Assembly (NCBI GenBank): GCA_023159155.1
Contig: JAJNNX010000067.1
Span: 124,001-188,000 of the forward strand
Length of the DNA: 64,000 bases
DNA from: Ustulina deusta
Taxonomy: Eukaryota > Ascomycota > Sordariomycetes > Xylariales > Xylariaceae
Reading direction: 5' to 3'
Below, in pieces: positions 12,468 to 23,359 of this stretch (within the stretch, counting starts at the first letter, position 1; the number at the start of each line of letters is the position of its first letter). The translations under genes were made by a program, and so were the position numbers. A model generated the notes under the pieces. That model was not told where the DNA came from. It did no database searches and worked only from the letters and a program-made list of their open reading frames with translations.

Positions 12468-12736
12468 TGTTTCTCTCACGGCTCTCACTTGTGAATGACC
12501 GAATATTTGGGCACCGGCAAGTCTTCCCTCCGCTCCGAACTGATATCCGCCGAAAGTGCTCTGCCCGCCCCGGACGACTTCCGTAAACAGCAAGCACCCA
12601 AATTTAGTTGCACCCCCGGCTTTCTGCTTACATATGAAAGGGAAGAGAGCGTGATGTTTTTGGTTTATATCCACGTTGGTCTAAATGAGTGAGATCGCAT
12701 GCACGGCATTTCGTCGTTGTCAACATTGCCATCGCG

Positions 12737-14375
12737 ATGTTACATTCGCACAAGGCAAAGGCGATGGCAGCCTGTCAGGCTTTACTGGCGGCTCTCCCAG
12801 GCCAGGTGTTCTTCCCCCACAGCCACGATTGGCATGTCGCCTCGACGGGTGAGTCTGAAACCCCGATGCTCGTGACGATCAACATTGACTGATCCATCAA
12901 ACGTGGCAGGCATTTGGTCCAAGACGTGTGTTCTAGCTCCACAATGTGTCTTTGAGCCTAAGACCACGCTCAGCTTGAGCGATGGTATCAAGTTGATCAA
13001 GGAGAATGAGTCCCTATTTGCCGTACGGAGTGGCGGACACATGGCGGTCCCAGGGGCGCAGTCCGTTGACGAGGGCGTCATGATCTCCATGTCTAATTTC
13101 CACGAGAGGACCCTCAATGAGGACAAGTCGGTCGCCTCCATTGGACCGGGACAGCTCTGGCTCGGCGTGTATCACTGGCTCGCCGAGCACGGGCTTGCAG
13201 TCAACGGCGGACGGTATCCCATGGTTGGCGTAGGCGGCGTGCTGCTCGGTGGCGGCATGGGCTACTTTGCCGGCCAGCGTGGATGGTCTGTTGATGACAT
13301 CGTAGGATGGGAAGTTGTTCTTGCCGACGGATCGATCGTTAATGTGACCACATCGCCTGAAGACCCTTATTTAGACCTGGCATGGGCTCTGCGCGGCGGC
13401 CACAATCACTTTGGTATCGTGACTCGTTTCGACATGCACACCTTTCCTGCTGGCTCGGCATACGGGGGGCTAGTTGTATACGGCGCTGCAGCCGAGGAGC
13501 CATTCTTCGCTGCTCTCGACGCATATACGGCTCCCGGCGGCGGCTCCGAGGATCCCAAATCGGCCATCAATCCAGTATCTACGCTGCAACTTGTCAATGG
13601 CGAATGGACGCCGGGATTCCTGAACGTCTACATGTACGCCGACAATGATGCAGATCCACTTGCACTACAGAACTTCACGAGCATTGCGGCCGAGCACGTC
13701 GTTTTTGGTAGCACAGAATTGCATGACAGCTGGGTCAACATTCCGAGCTCGCTAGCGGCCATGGCGACGAGAGAGGATCGAACACTGTTTTGGGCTATTA
13801 CCTTCAAGACGGATCGGCGAGCCATTGACATAGTGACCCAGGTATTCTACGCTGGCGCTATCAATGAGTTAAAACATGTCGAAGGTCTATCGATGGCGAT
13901 TTCTTTTCAGCCGCTGACGGTGCCTTACCTGATGACCTCGAAGATGAAGGGGGGAAATCTGATGGGACTGGATCCTGATGAACATGGCAGGCATTTTGGT
14001 AAGAAAAACAGACTCTCTAACTTCCACATACGGAAAAATAAAATATCTCTGATAACATTCTTATTTGTAGCCGGTATTCTCTTTCCCACCTGGAAGCTTG
14101 AACGAGATGATGAAGCTGTCTATGAATTCACGTGCAAGGCTGCCATGGCCATGGAAGAGCAACTTAGAAAACTTGGCCTCTTCAACTCATATGTTTATAT
14201 CAACGATGCAGCCAAGGGACAGAAGCCTTTTTTGAGCTATGTAGGCGGTGAGCACTTGGCTAGGCTCCAGGCGATTCAGGTTAAGTACGATCCCGATGGA
14301 TTCATCAGGGATTATCTACAACACGGCTTCGAGTTGGAATCTCCAGAATCTCCTCGATATCATGGCGAGTTATGA
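12737..14375 (+). CDS. FAD-dependent oxidase, berberine-bridge/VAO family
   Basis: Flavin oxidase of the PCMH/VAO fold with a C-terminal BBE segment. Exons 12737-12848, 12910-13998 and 14071-14375 total 1506 nt (501 aa). The FAD domain shows VRSGGH near residues 76-81, where His81 is the usual 8-alpha-histidyl flavin attachment site. It also shows GGRYPMVGVGG followed by GGGMGY, and DIVGWEVVLADG. The position that carries the second, cysteinyl flavin link in bicovalent enzymes is Tyr here, so a single covalent link is inferred. The C-terminus has the BBE pattern (SYVYIND ... LQAIQVKYDPDGF). With the first ATG in frame (12737; the next is 12764) no signal peptide is seen, although many relatives are secreted; an upstream exon could be missing. 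Fits oxidation steps in metabolite pathways; neighbours are the LINE and an exporter. Confidence 0.9.
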
Positions 14376-15207
14376 TGGGTTTGTCACGAACTGATCCTAC
14401 ATCACCGGAGGTAGGAGCCATACGCTGGGGTGTTCTTGATTTGCAGGTAACAATAGAACAATCAACAGGGTGTTCGCTAGGGAGACTGAAAGGGGCTCCT
14501 ACTACTATATAGGGATAGAAATCTAAATAGCAGTTAAATTATTAAGTAAATAATTATTATAAATTTAATAGCTGAGGAACTAACAAGAGAATAACTAGGT
14601 ACATGAGAAATTATTAGTATTATATAGAAAGATATTGTTACAAAAATAACTAAACATATTTTAGTATTTTGATCTTGATGATCTATATAATCTATTAGAT
14701 TATTTAGATTACTTAGATCATACATTCTAGGGTTATGTGACCACCGGAGACCTATGTTGCAAAACGGTACTAGTGCATGTTTCCTTTAGGTCCGTTGAGT
14801 CGACCCATGTTGGTTCGTAACAGCGCTTTCGGAGTAGGTGTCAAAGGATTATCATTTGTGCCTTGTTCGGTGGGCTCTGTATAAAAACTGGAGTAGTTTA
14901 TTTGCTGAGCTGGACATTGTACGCGAGCGAGCTGTGTAACTTCTTGCCAGAGAGGCGTGATATACTTGGAGATGGTAACTCGGTCGAATCTTAGGTATTA
15001 CGACTAAATATAAAGTTGACTATAGACAACTGGGGGTTCTGAATGGGGGGGGACAGGCGCTCTATCATTTTTATAATTTTCTATCATTGTTGATAACTAC
15101 GAAACTACCTCTAGGTAGCTACCTATAAGGGACCCATGTCCAATCGCATATCATAGGGTGTCGTCACCCCCCCCCCCCCCCCCCCCCTCTCTCTCTGTTC
15201 CCCTTTC
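14376..15207. other. Intergenic between BBE oxidase and MFS gene
   Basis: Includes an AT-rich patch (about 14520-14720) without coding content. The two genes converge here. A C21 tract plus CT repeat lies at the right end. Confidence 0.45.
15167..15197. repeat. Poly-C (21) followed by (CT)n microsatellite
   Basis: Uninterrupted C run at 15167-15187, then alternating CT for about ten bases, just beyond the stop of the MFS gene. Confidence 0.9.
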
Positions 15208-17292
15208 TCATACATGAGGGGCACTTACTGTCGGTTTCTTCTCTTCAGTATCCGATCCTGCGTCCTCCTGAGCGGGTACGATGTGACCAGGCCACTTCGC
15301 TAGGAATGCACAGAAGAAGGCCACACCCCATAGGCCAATACTGAGGGCCCACGACGCACGAAGGCCATCTATGTAGGCCTTCTTAATTCCAAGCAGCGTA
15401 GCACCGCTGAAGCGGGCGCTAAGATCGTACGGTCCAATAGATAGTACCTCGGCCGAGGTAGTTTCTGGCGCATAAATGGGCACCTTTTGCACCAAAATGT
15501 TATTTATAATAGCAGACGCGGCGCTGATTCCCAAAGAGGCCGAGTAGAATTGTATGACTAGTATATGAGAGCAGAGATTAGCCGTTGTAACTGCAGAGGG
15601 GAGACAAACATGAAAACATGAGCATGATGCGAGGGATACCCAGAAAAAAGGAATACTCACCCAGTACAGCTGCTGTGCCAATTGCCTTGTCCGCGTTCTT
15701 ATTGACGATGCCTGCGACAATCGGTGGAATCTGCACTATCCAGCCAATTCCGGCACCCAGCAGAATCTGATACCCAAGCTGTTTGCTAAGACTAGTATCA
15801 ATGTCAAGGGTATAAATGAGGCCACCGGAAATAGCTGCGGCACCTATGCCACTGATATGAAACAGCGTGTATCTGCCGTACTTTCCAACAAGGACTGAAC
15901 CAAAGAGGCTTGCAACAGCTTACTAAAAGTCAGTAGGAAGCTCTCCATTCGTTGTATATAGGTGATTCACATACATGTCGAGCCAATGATCGCGATTGTT
16001 CGGATCCCGCTCTCACCGGGTGTCAGCCCCAGTACCGCCTGAAAGTACGTGGGAAGGCTGTAAACAATGGCGAAATAAGCCCCAAAATAGCTGTTTGGGA
16101 AGCGTTAGCGAGACCATAGTAGTTTCCAATGTTAGTTGGCCTGAAATAGCAACTTACAAGAACATGACGATGCCGTTAACCCACATATCTCTCTTTTTAA
16201 ATAGACGTACAACTATCAAAGCTCTTTCTCCTTGCCAGAATTCGTTGACGACAAAAACAATACTCAATAGAACCCACCCAATGAATAACCCGATGATCGT
16301 GGACGAGTTCCAAGCTTTCACCGTGCCACCCCACGTCAGAGCCAGGAGGTAGCTAATCAGGGCAGCAGAAAAAAGGAGAACTCCGAGAGGGTCAAAACTG
16401 AGGGCTATCTCCTTGGCCGGGTCCCTCTTGGCCATCTTGGCATGAGGTGGTGTTTTGAAAAAGAAGAAGATAATCAAGATGGGCACGGCGCCGATCGGCA
16501 GATTGATATAGAAGCACCAACGCCAGGTGAGGTGGGGATCGGACGTGAAGAGGCCGCCGAGGAGTGGACCGATCACGCTGGCGATGCTGAAGATGGTGCC
16601 GATCATGCCGATAATCAGGGGCACCTTGTCGGCGGGGCTCACGAAATTGGCAATCGAGTAGCAGCCGGAAAGGATGCCGGCGGCGCCGCCGCCCTGGATG
16701 ACGCGGCCGACGATTAACGCCCCGCTGCTCGGCGCGACGCCGCCGATCAGGCATCCGATCTCGAACACTAGCATGGACACCAAGAAGACATACTTCATGT
16801 CAAAGTACTTGTATGCCTTGCCCCAGAGGGACTGGAAAGCCGAGTAGGCAAGGAAGAAGGCGGAGCCATACCACCCGGATTCCGAGAGAGAGTTGAAGTG
16901 ACTCGTGATAGCGGGGATCGCCGTCGCGATGATATTCTGCCCATGAACATATTAGCGTACATGTATGTAAGTGGTGGGGAAGAGCACGGCGGCGATGTTC
17001 CGTATAAAAAGTATCATGGGACTATAGCCACTTACGATATCGAGGCCGGCCTAAGAGAGCGGAAGAGTTAGAAGACGACACTGGCTTGCAGAAAATAAAG
17101 GGGCCGAGAACAACTCACGAGGAATATACCCAGCAGTAGACCGGTGACAATAATTGCTTGACGCCAAACGGAAGGGTACGTGATTTCAGGCGTGTTCTTA
17201 GTGTCAGACCTCTCAGACGACGAGGATTCGGGATCTTTCTCTCGGGCGTCGACCATGAGAGTCTGCTGAGGAGCCTCTGCCTCCATCGTCAT
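15208..17292 (-). CDS. MFS drug:H+ antiporter (DHA14-like), probable metabolite exporter
   Basis: Plasma-membrane proton-coupled exporter with 14 predicted TMS. Six exons on the minus strand: 17292-17119, 17050-17036, 16936-16158, 16090-15975, 15918-15661 and 15557-15208. They sum to 1692 nt (563 aa). The second exon is only 15 nt (Ala-Gly-Leu-Asp-Ile) and completes the first TMS, which then runs into IIATAIPAIT, a DHA14 hallmark. Other segments include WRWCFYINLPIGAVPILIIF (the conserved W-R-W-x-F-x-I-N-x-P motif after TMS5-6) and SLPTYFQAVLGLTPGESGIR. The acidic, serine-rich N-terminus is cytosolic. The last codons could instead form an intron donor (gtaagt near 15230), which would change only the tail. 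It is divergent from the 17790 gene over about 500 bp, a likely shared promoter. Probably exports the cluster product. Confidence 0.92.
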
Positions 17293-17789
17293 TGCTGTGA
17301 ATCGAGACTAATGAATGCTGTAGCCGCACGGCAATTAGTTGACTTGAGGACCGAAAAGTCTTTATGGCAGGCTATATTGTGACTGAATCGAGCCGAATAT
17401 GTCGTTGGCCTGTAATATGAGAAAACATATTTAATAGACAGCTAACTCCCTGACAGATTAAGAATACCGGGACTGCTGCTCGGTGTGATTTGGTAAGAGA
17501 CATCCTTCACTTCATCGCTCGGGTGCTTTTGGGGGATGCATGCAAGATTTTGTGGCTTTCATACTTCCTTATCAAATGGAAACGACCCGACGAATGAAAG
17601 GAGGCAGCGTAGAGAATCTGACAAACACCCCGAAAAACGACCCGATACGGAAACTCCCCGATGCCAAATCCAGACACCCGAGATCCCTGCTGTGAGGCAG
17701 TGTAGGAGGGGGGGAAAAAAGAAATCCTAAAAAAAGACAACACCCCGATAGCAGAATTGACAATCAGCAAGCAGCCATGTACAAAGAAC
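17293..17789. promoter_or_regulatory. Divergent promoter region, MFS exporter / AflR-domain gene
   Basis: About 500 bp between oppositely transcribed starts. No Cys-rich zinc-cluster coding is visible in any frame, so the 17790 gene does not gain a DNA-binding domain from here. I looked for TCG(N5)CGA palindromes and could not confidently place one. Confidence 0.45.
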
Positions 17790-18500
17790 ATGCCTGACCG
17801 TAATATCGACCACCCCCCAGCCTCAGCAGCCCCAGCGTCAGAGTCCCTCTTAGATACCGCCGCCGGGTACTCCATAGCTCACGATCCCGTATCATCGCCG
17901 CCGCCGCTGCTGCCGGCATGTATTTGCGAGGCAGAAACGCAGCGTATCATAGGCAATTTCACACAAAGTTCTAGTCATCAGCCCCCGGCAACGTCGTCGA
18001 CGGCATCGTTGCCCGAGACGCTGAAGATGGCGCACGCTCTCGTGAAACACTGGGGCGACCTGAACGGCTGCCCGAACGCCGGGTTGCACCTGGATAGCCG
18101 GATGCTCTGCTCTATGACGGACGCTATCGAGGCAGTCCTGCCCAGCTATGAGGTAGCCGTCGGGTCAGTATCATCATCATCATCATCATCGCGGAACCGC
18201 CGTCACAACAGCAGTGACACTACCACTAGAGTCGGAGAGGATGGTATTCCCAAGGCCCTGATTGGGGAGTTGGAGCTGGAGCCCGTCGAGAGGGCCATCG
18301 TCGCGCAGGCGGCGGTGAAGCACTCGATTCTGCGCCTCGCGGCCGTGCTGCAGGACATAGAGGAAGAGGCCGCGCTCGCGGCGAGGGGCGGCGAGGTCGA
18401 GTCTCCGCTGCGTGATAGAGGTGTCAAAGAGCTTATCACGAGGCTATTCAGATTGTTGGGGACTGTGAATCAAATAGGATGTACTGATAACATGGACTGA
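17790..18500 (+). CDS. AflR C-domain-like protein without zinc cluster
   Basis: Single-exon ORF of 236 aa from the first in-frame ATG (17790). It shows a Ser/Pro/Ala-rich N-terminus, a motif containing LNGCPN, a Ser run encoded by an atc/tca repeat (about 18172-18190), and a helical C-terminal part (E-P-V-E-R-A-I-V-A-Q-A-A-V-K-H-S-I-L-R-L then V-K-E-L-I-T-R-L-F). That resembles the C-terminal domain of AflR-type regulators, where a 'gly-glu, then long amphipathic helix' arrangement is conserved. No Zn2Cys6 motif is encoded here or just upstream. It ends 136 bp from the end of a full AflR-type regulator on the other strand. A role as partner or modulator of that regulator is an inference. Could also be a truncated regulator. 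Confidence 0.68.
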   Translation: MPDRNIDHPPASAAPASESLLDTAAGYSIAHDPVSSPPPLLPACICEAETQRIIGNFTQSSSHQPPATSSTASLPETLKMAHALVKHWGDLNGCPNAGLHLDSRMLCSMTDAIEAVLPSYEVAVGSVSSSSSSSRNRRHNSSDTTTRVGEDGIPKALIGELELEPVERAIVAQAAVKHSILRLAAVLQDIEEEAALAARGGEVESPLRDRGVKELITRLFRLLGTVNQIGCTDNMD

Positions 18501-18636
18501 CTACACCTGGTGATATCGGACGGCGGTGAATTAGAGGAACTGAAATTACGACTTGATAGTCATGGCAATTGGCATTGGATACTTTTATGTGCCTAAATAC
18601 AAACAAACACACAGAGTTGCATGCTACTTTGGCCCG

Positions 18637-20075
18637 TCATAAGAATACCATCGCACCTTGTAGAGACTCCATTCTTCTGATTAGATCGTCCAGCAAAGTG
18701 CCCGCTATTGTATGCAGTACCGCAGTGCTGCCACCCCAGTCCAGAGGGCCGCCCGACGTCTGTCCTCTCCTCTGCTGTTCTCCCCACGGTTTCGTTTGCT
18801 TGGCGGGGTCCAGAGCTTCCAGGGCTCTCAGCATCCTCTTCACGCGCAGTTTGAGGATGCGCCCCAACGCATCGGTCTTGGCCTGGCCCTGCACTACGAA
18901 GTCACCTAGGCATAGTGCGCGGTACGAGTCCATCTCTACGGACACGCACGGCTTGTTCGTGGCGTTGCGGAGAGACCGCTGCACCCGGCGCGCCGAAGGG
19001 TCCGACGTCCCCGGCGTCTTGGACCAGATGAAGTCGGTCGCTTGATCCATGCTCTGCGCCGACTTGGCGGCTTGGCGGAACATTTCTTCGAGCAGGGTGA
19101 CGACGCGCTCCGCGAGGAGGGCGAGGCCAAGAAAGACAGGCCGGTCCGTGGCCGGACACGGCTTGGTTGTGATGGCGGTGTGAGGTGTAGACTCTGTTAG
19201 CGAACAGGGGTCCTCAGGAGAAAGGGAGACTTGGTGGCCGGTGCATGCGAAGAGCTGATGGCGAAGACGATTGAAGTCGCGCTCGGCCTCGAGCGCAAAA
19301 TCGATGGTAGGCGGCGATGTGGTTTGTGCGAGCGCCTGCTCGAGCTTCGCGGTCCGTGCCAGAACTGCTGCGTAGCAATCTGACAGATCATGAGCGGAAG
19401 CGCCCACAGACATCGCCGAGGCGGAAAGATTATCCCCGTGTGCACTCGCTTGGATACGACCCCCATGGGATGCTATAGGAGAGAATTCAGGATCTGATAT
19501 CCATGTGTCTACTACAGAACGGGACAGCGAATCGCTTCCAACTGGCGTAAGAGGGAAGCTCTGAGCCGCTTCGCATGTATTCGTTGGTAAATGGCCGGCC
19601 CCTCTCATCTGGCTAGCATTCGAGATGTGAGAAGCAGGATGACAGGCTCCCGGTCCATATGGGGTAGTCGCAGCTGTTGAGTTCTCATGGGTTGTGGAGG
19701 CTGGCATCGATGAGCACGCAGAAGAAGTTGAGGAAGAACTGATGGGAAACGTCACTCACTGTCAGGTGACAGCAGCGAGGCCGCTCTCGCCGCCGAGTCT
19801 GGAGTGCTGCCTTCTTCGTCAACATCCATTTCATTGATGCGAGAGGCGGCATCGCCGTCCGTGTCCGTGCCCGCTACTTTCCTCGGTCTGCCGGTGCGTC
19901 GCAATGGGCTGTAGATACAGCTGAATCGCCTCTGTGCGCATCGCTTGCAGATGGGTTTGTCCCGGCTGCAGCGAACTTTGCTGTTCTGGCATTTGTCGCA
20001 CGACTGGCGAAACTTGGTCGGGCCATACAATTCCATGTCCCTTGCTGTAGCCATTGCGCTTGATGCGGTCGTCAT
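18637..20075 (-). CDS. Zn2Cys6 transcription factor, AflR type
   Basis: Nuclear fungal binuclear-cluster activator, probably the pathway regulator of this cluster. Exons 20075-19760 and 19700-18637 total 1380 nt (459 aa); the intron is 59 nt. The zinc cluster has Cys26, 29, 36, 43, 46 and 53 (CX2CX6CX6CX2CX6C), followed by a basic linker (LRRTGRPRK) and an acidic segment. A long Ser/Thr/Ala-rich region follows, then a C-terminal AflR-like domain containing the helix pair seen in Y-R-A-L-C-L-G-D-F-V-V-Q-G-Q-A-K and V-K-R-M-L-R-A-L-E. Downstream-facing neighbour on the plus strand is the DBD-less relative. Two closer ATGs (codons 8 and 14) could also serve as start. Confidence 0.85.
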
Positions 20076-20599
20076 GTGTCACAGTTCGGAGAAGTCTACC
20101 TCCGGTCTTGTAAGTGGGTGGTGTTCTTGGACGGCGCCGGTGGTGACAGTAGGTCCCTGCTTACGGCAGACCATAGGTCGCTAGGTTCAGAGCGGACTGG
20201 CGGTGCACTACGGGAATCTACCGCCAGTGGGCCTGTCCCATTCCTTAGTGGACTTAGGCACATTGCTTTAGCGCCTACGTAGTAGGACAGTTGCGTCAGA
20301 ACTCGTGCCACATGAATGAGATGCTGAACTCGTTTATGGAGAGTTCATCATTCTTCCCTGAGCTTGGTAGTTATAAGTTCGGCAAACAAGCAACATGGGG
20401 TTTTCGTAAAGGCAGGGACGGATTGCGCATGTATAGCATTGAAGCAGGGCTTCTTCACACTTTCATTATTGCGGCATGCTTTTATGTTACGCTGAGCATA
20501 AATGTGTTCGCCATGCTGCAAGCAATCAATGAATGTGACGAAAAGGTGATGATGTAATAACAGAAATATAAATTTTGCGTTTGAATTGAATTCGGAGTC
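20076..20599. other. Intergenic upstream of the AflR-type regulator
   Basis: Promoter side of the regulator. A plus-strand ORF at 20291-20557 has no family resemblance I can see and is not called. Confidence 0.4.
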
Positions 20600-21106
20600 A
20601 GGCGCTTCCGTCGTGGCACCCAAATGTAGCTGACCGATCCGAGTCCTCGAAGACGTTCATCCAGATCGGACGCTTCTTCGATGAGATCGCGATGAACAAC
20701 CTCATAGCCGGCTGAGTTCGTCCATTCATTCATGCAGTTGACAGCGTATCTAGAGTCTGGATGAATTCCTGACGTTCAGACGCGGATACCCATCCAAATC
20801 GTCATAATTTCCAGAGTCCATTCAAGAGCGATGATGATTGCCGTAATTTCAGCTCGCTGATTGGTTGGCGTTGGGTATCGAGGCAAATGCTGGGATTTCC
20901 ATTTCGAGTTCTAGCGTTGCTTGTGAACGTACTGCGACAAAATCAGTCAGTATGGCAGTCCTCATGGGACTAGTCTACGGATGCAGCACACAGCTGGCAA
21001 ACGCTGCCACAATAAGAAAGAATACACTCAAAATACGTACAGCGGCAGCGCCAATAACGCCAGGCTGGCCATTGCCGCGACAGCCGCCATCGACGTAGAA
21101 CTCCAT
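20600..21106 (-). pseudogene. RNase H1-like gene, broken
   Basis: The start at 21106 reads MEFYVDGGCRGNGQPG, the first catalytic-Asp block of RNase HI, then a probable intron. Further on come PTNQRAEITAII (the catalytic Glu) and IHPDSRYAVNCMNEW (the DSRYA block), then RDLIEEASDLDERLRGLG and YIWVPRR. Damage seen: a TAG just after the intron, a frameshift between the EWTLE and NYDDLDGYPRLN segments, a compensating shift before the DSRYA block, and loss of about ten residues after EWTN. The final D-rich motif is missing. A fungal stand-alone RNase H-domain protein is the best match. Non-functional. Confidence 0.75.
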
Positions 21107-21529
21107 TGTATAAACTATGAGGGCGGATCAGGTTCAGATCGGTCTTCAATAGGGGAATCTTGGGTTGTTCAATTGTGTGGTTGAAGTATCATTACGTGTG
21201 TTGAAACAGGCCGGGGAAGAGGGTGAGCCGTGGGCGTTTGTTCAGTGGCCATGGACCCCAACTCTAGAACCTTCCCACGGTGTTTTGAGGTGAAATGGCC
21301 TTAGCAATTTGCCTTCAATGTGATAAATAGAATGTCGAAACGGATCTGTGTTTAACGACAGCGAGGAATATGTTAGCGACGGAGGTCGTGATCCTTGGAC
21401 TTGGAAGTCCCACCTAATCCAAAAAGAATTGGAGACAGACGAATGTGGTATGGGGAGCTCCATTTTCGGATGCCAGAACTTCCAGTTCTGAAGGCTTCCA
21501 TACCAACACTTCAACATTTGTATGCAATA

Positions 21530-22412
21530 TTAGGGCATGTTTACGCTACAACAGATGAAAGGGTTGACTACGAGAATGCCTTGATACTTTCCTCTCTCAC
21601 GTAGCGGGACGACATCACTCACAATGAGCTGCGCAACTGTCATCAATCCTCTGCTGCCGATTCCGGTGAGAGCGCGGAACATGATGAGCTGCGGAACCGT
21701 GTTCGCCAAGGACGAGGCCAATGACCCGATGAAGAAGATAGCTATGCCGGCTAACAAGATCACCTTGCGGGACCAGATATCGGACAGCCGACCGTACAGA
21801 AGCTGGCCCACTGTTGAGGTCCTAGAGGAGGTCAACGTCTCAAAAGATCTCCATTTTTGGATTGAACCGTAAGTGCGCTCTTACATGAAAAATCCGTTGG
21901 CTATCCACACAACTTGATTACCGCCGCCAAGAGCATCGGCCACGATGTACAAGCTGGCAGCAAGAGTGGTTTGGTCAATGAGTGCAATCAAGTCGACGCT
22001 AGCACATGCCAGGAAAATCTACTCAAATAGTTACTACTCTTGGTCTCCCTTCAAAGCGCAGAAATCGGCTGCCAGTCTTACTCACTGTGATGATTGTCCT
22101 TCTAGGGACGTAGTTAGTTTGTTCATTGAATTGATGAATCCGGCCGGGTTCCGGGGTGTCTACAGGTACCACGGGCTCAGTCTCAGCGGCGATAACCAGG
22201 GACGAGGGATTTCCCTCGCTTGTGATCTTCTCCACTTGGGTGTCGAAGGGAGAGAGCGAGCTTGAGGAAATAGTTTTGCCGGGGGTAGATCTATGAATCT
22301 AGGAGACCTGTGAGGTTCGTCTTCGTCGAAACTTCGTACTAATTGGTTTGAGAGTAGGTAGAACAACAGAACAGTTATCTTCATCGATGAAATGAGGGGA
22401 AAGAGAATCCAT
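21530..22412 (-). pseudogene. MFS multidrug transporter, truncated and nonsense-mutated
   Basis: From ATG 22412 the frame is open apart from a TAG at 22299-22301 (codon 38). After an intron (gtgagt...gag-tag near 22000-22090) it gives ACASVDLIALIDQTTLAASL, and after a second intron TSTVGQLLYGRLSDIWSRK (MFS motif A) and RALTGIGSRGLMTVAQLIV through RERGKYQGIL. At that point, near 21555, similarity stops abruptly and unrelated sequence follows. About four TMS remain of the expected 14. Related in type to, but not a copy of, the intact exporter at 15208. The truncation point suggests a rearrangement. Confidence 0.78.
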
Positions 22413-23359
22413 GTTGAACGGATTCATGCCAGCATACTAGCAGTGTCACACCTTCTCCACTCGTCAGCAGAATGCAGTCTTCTTTAATTCTTTGGTTACT
22501 GTGACGAAGAAATATCTTGTACCAACTCATTTCGTACGAAAGAATCGGTGAAGCAGAGTATGGTTGCCCTATTCTTACTGTGCGTAATTTTTTCCCTTTA
22601 TTAATCAGTTGATGGGGCAGTCATTGGCTTGGCTATGCAGCTAAAATTATACTATTCAAAGGTGGTGAGAGAAGAGAAGTTCTATACCCCTGCTATAATA
22701 CATTGCGATGTGATGGTACATTTCGATAAATGTATACCCTCACTTTGACCTCATCTGGAATCTCAGTCCGAAAATCCCAGTCTAAGACCTAGGTATACAT
22801 TGTGAGCATATCAAGCATCTTGAAGTATTTCAAATTCTTAACTTCTTCAAGTAGGTTGTTCAATCTGCATGCAGGAAACGTGCACATTTCGCATTGTACA
22901 GTCCCTGCCAGACCATCCACAGTTAAGCGATAGAATGCCATCCACTAGTTCGTAAAAGCAGACCGAGCGAGCTTTTGCTAAGCCTGGCGTGTGAACAGGG
23001 CTGCGGACTAAAATTCAAGCGAAATGCATATCGAGATATCATTCCGGTCGCTTCGGAGCGAAGACGATAAGCCGAACAAGGAGGATGATGTGTATCTGTC
23101 AGTTAGATGGGTCCATCCTGTAATGGGATGGTTTTCGCTCCAGGTAAATGCTTCCGCATGTAGAAATGGAGCGTCTTGGGTAGTGAAATGCAAACCATAT
23201 CTGCATTGCTAGGATTGAGACGATATTTACTTATTCTCAAACAGCCATAGTTCCCGATATAGCTATTAAGCGGCATCCATTGCTCGTTTTCCCTCTGCCT
23301 ACTCCATCGTCTTTCAACTGTTATAGTCACTGCCGAATTCATGAATAAATCCCCCAGAC
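22413..23359. other. Intergenic between pseudogenes
   Basis: No gene content recognised on either strand; only short ORFs of 60-80 codons. Confidence 0.4.

Noticed and set aside
16442..16717. 91-codon plus-strand ORF antisense to the MFS gene
   Set aside because: Complement of conserved transmembrane coding; acidic low-complexity product.
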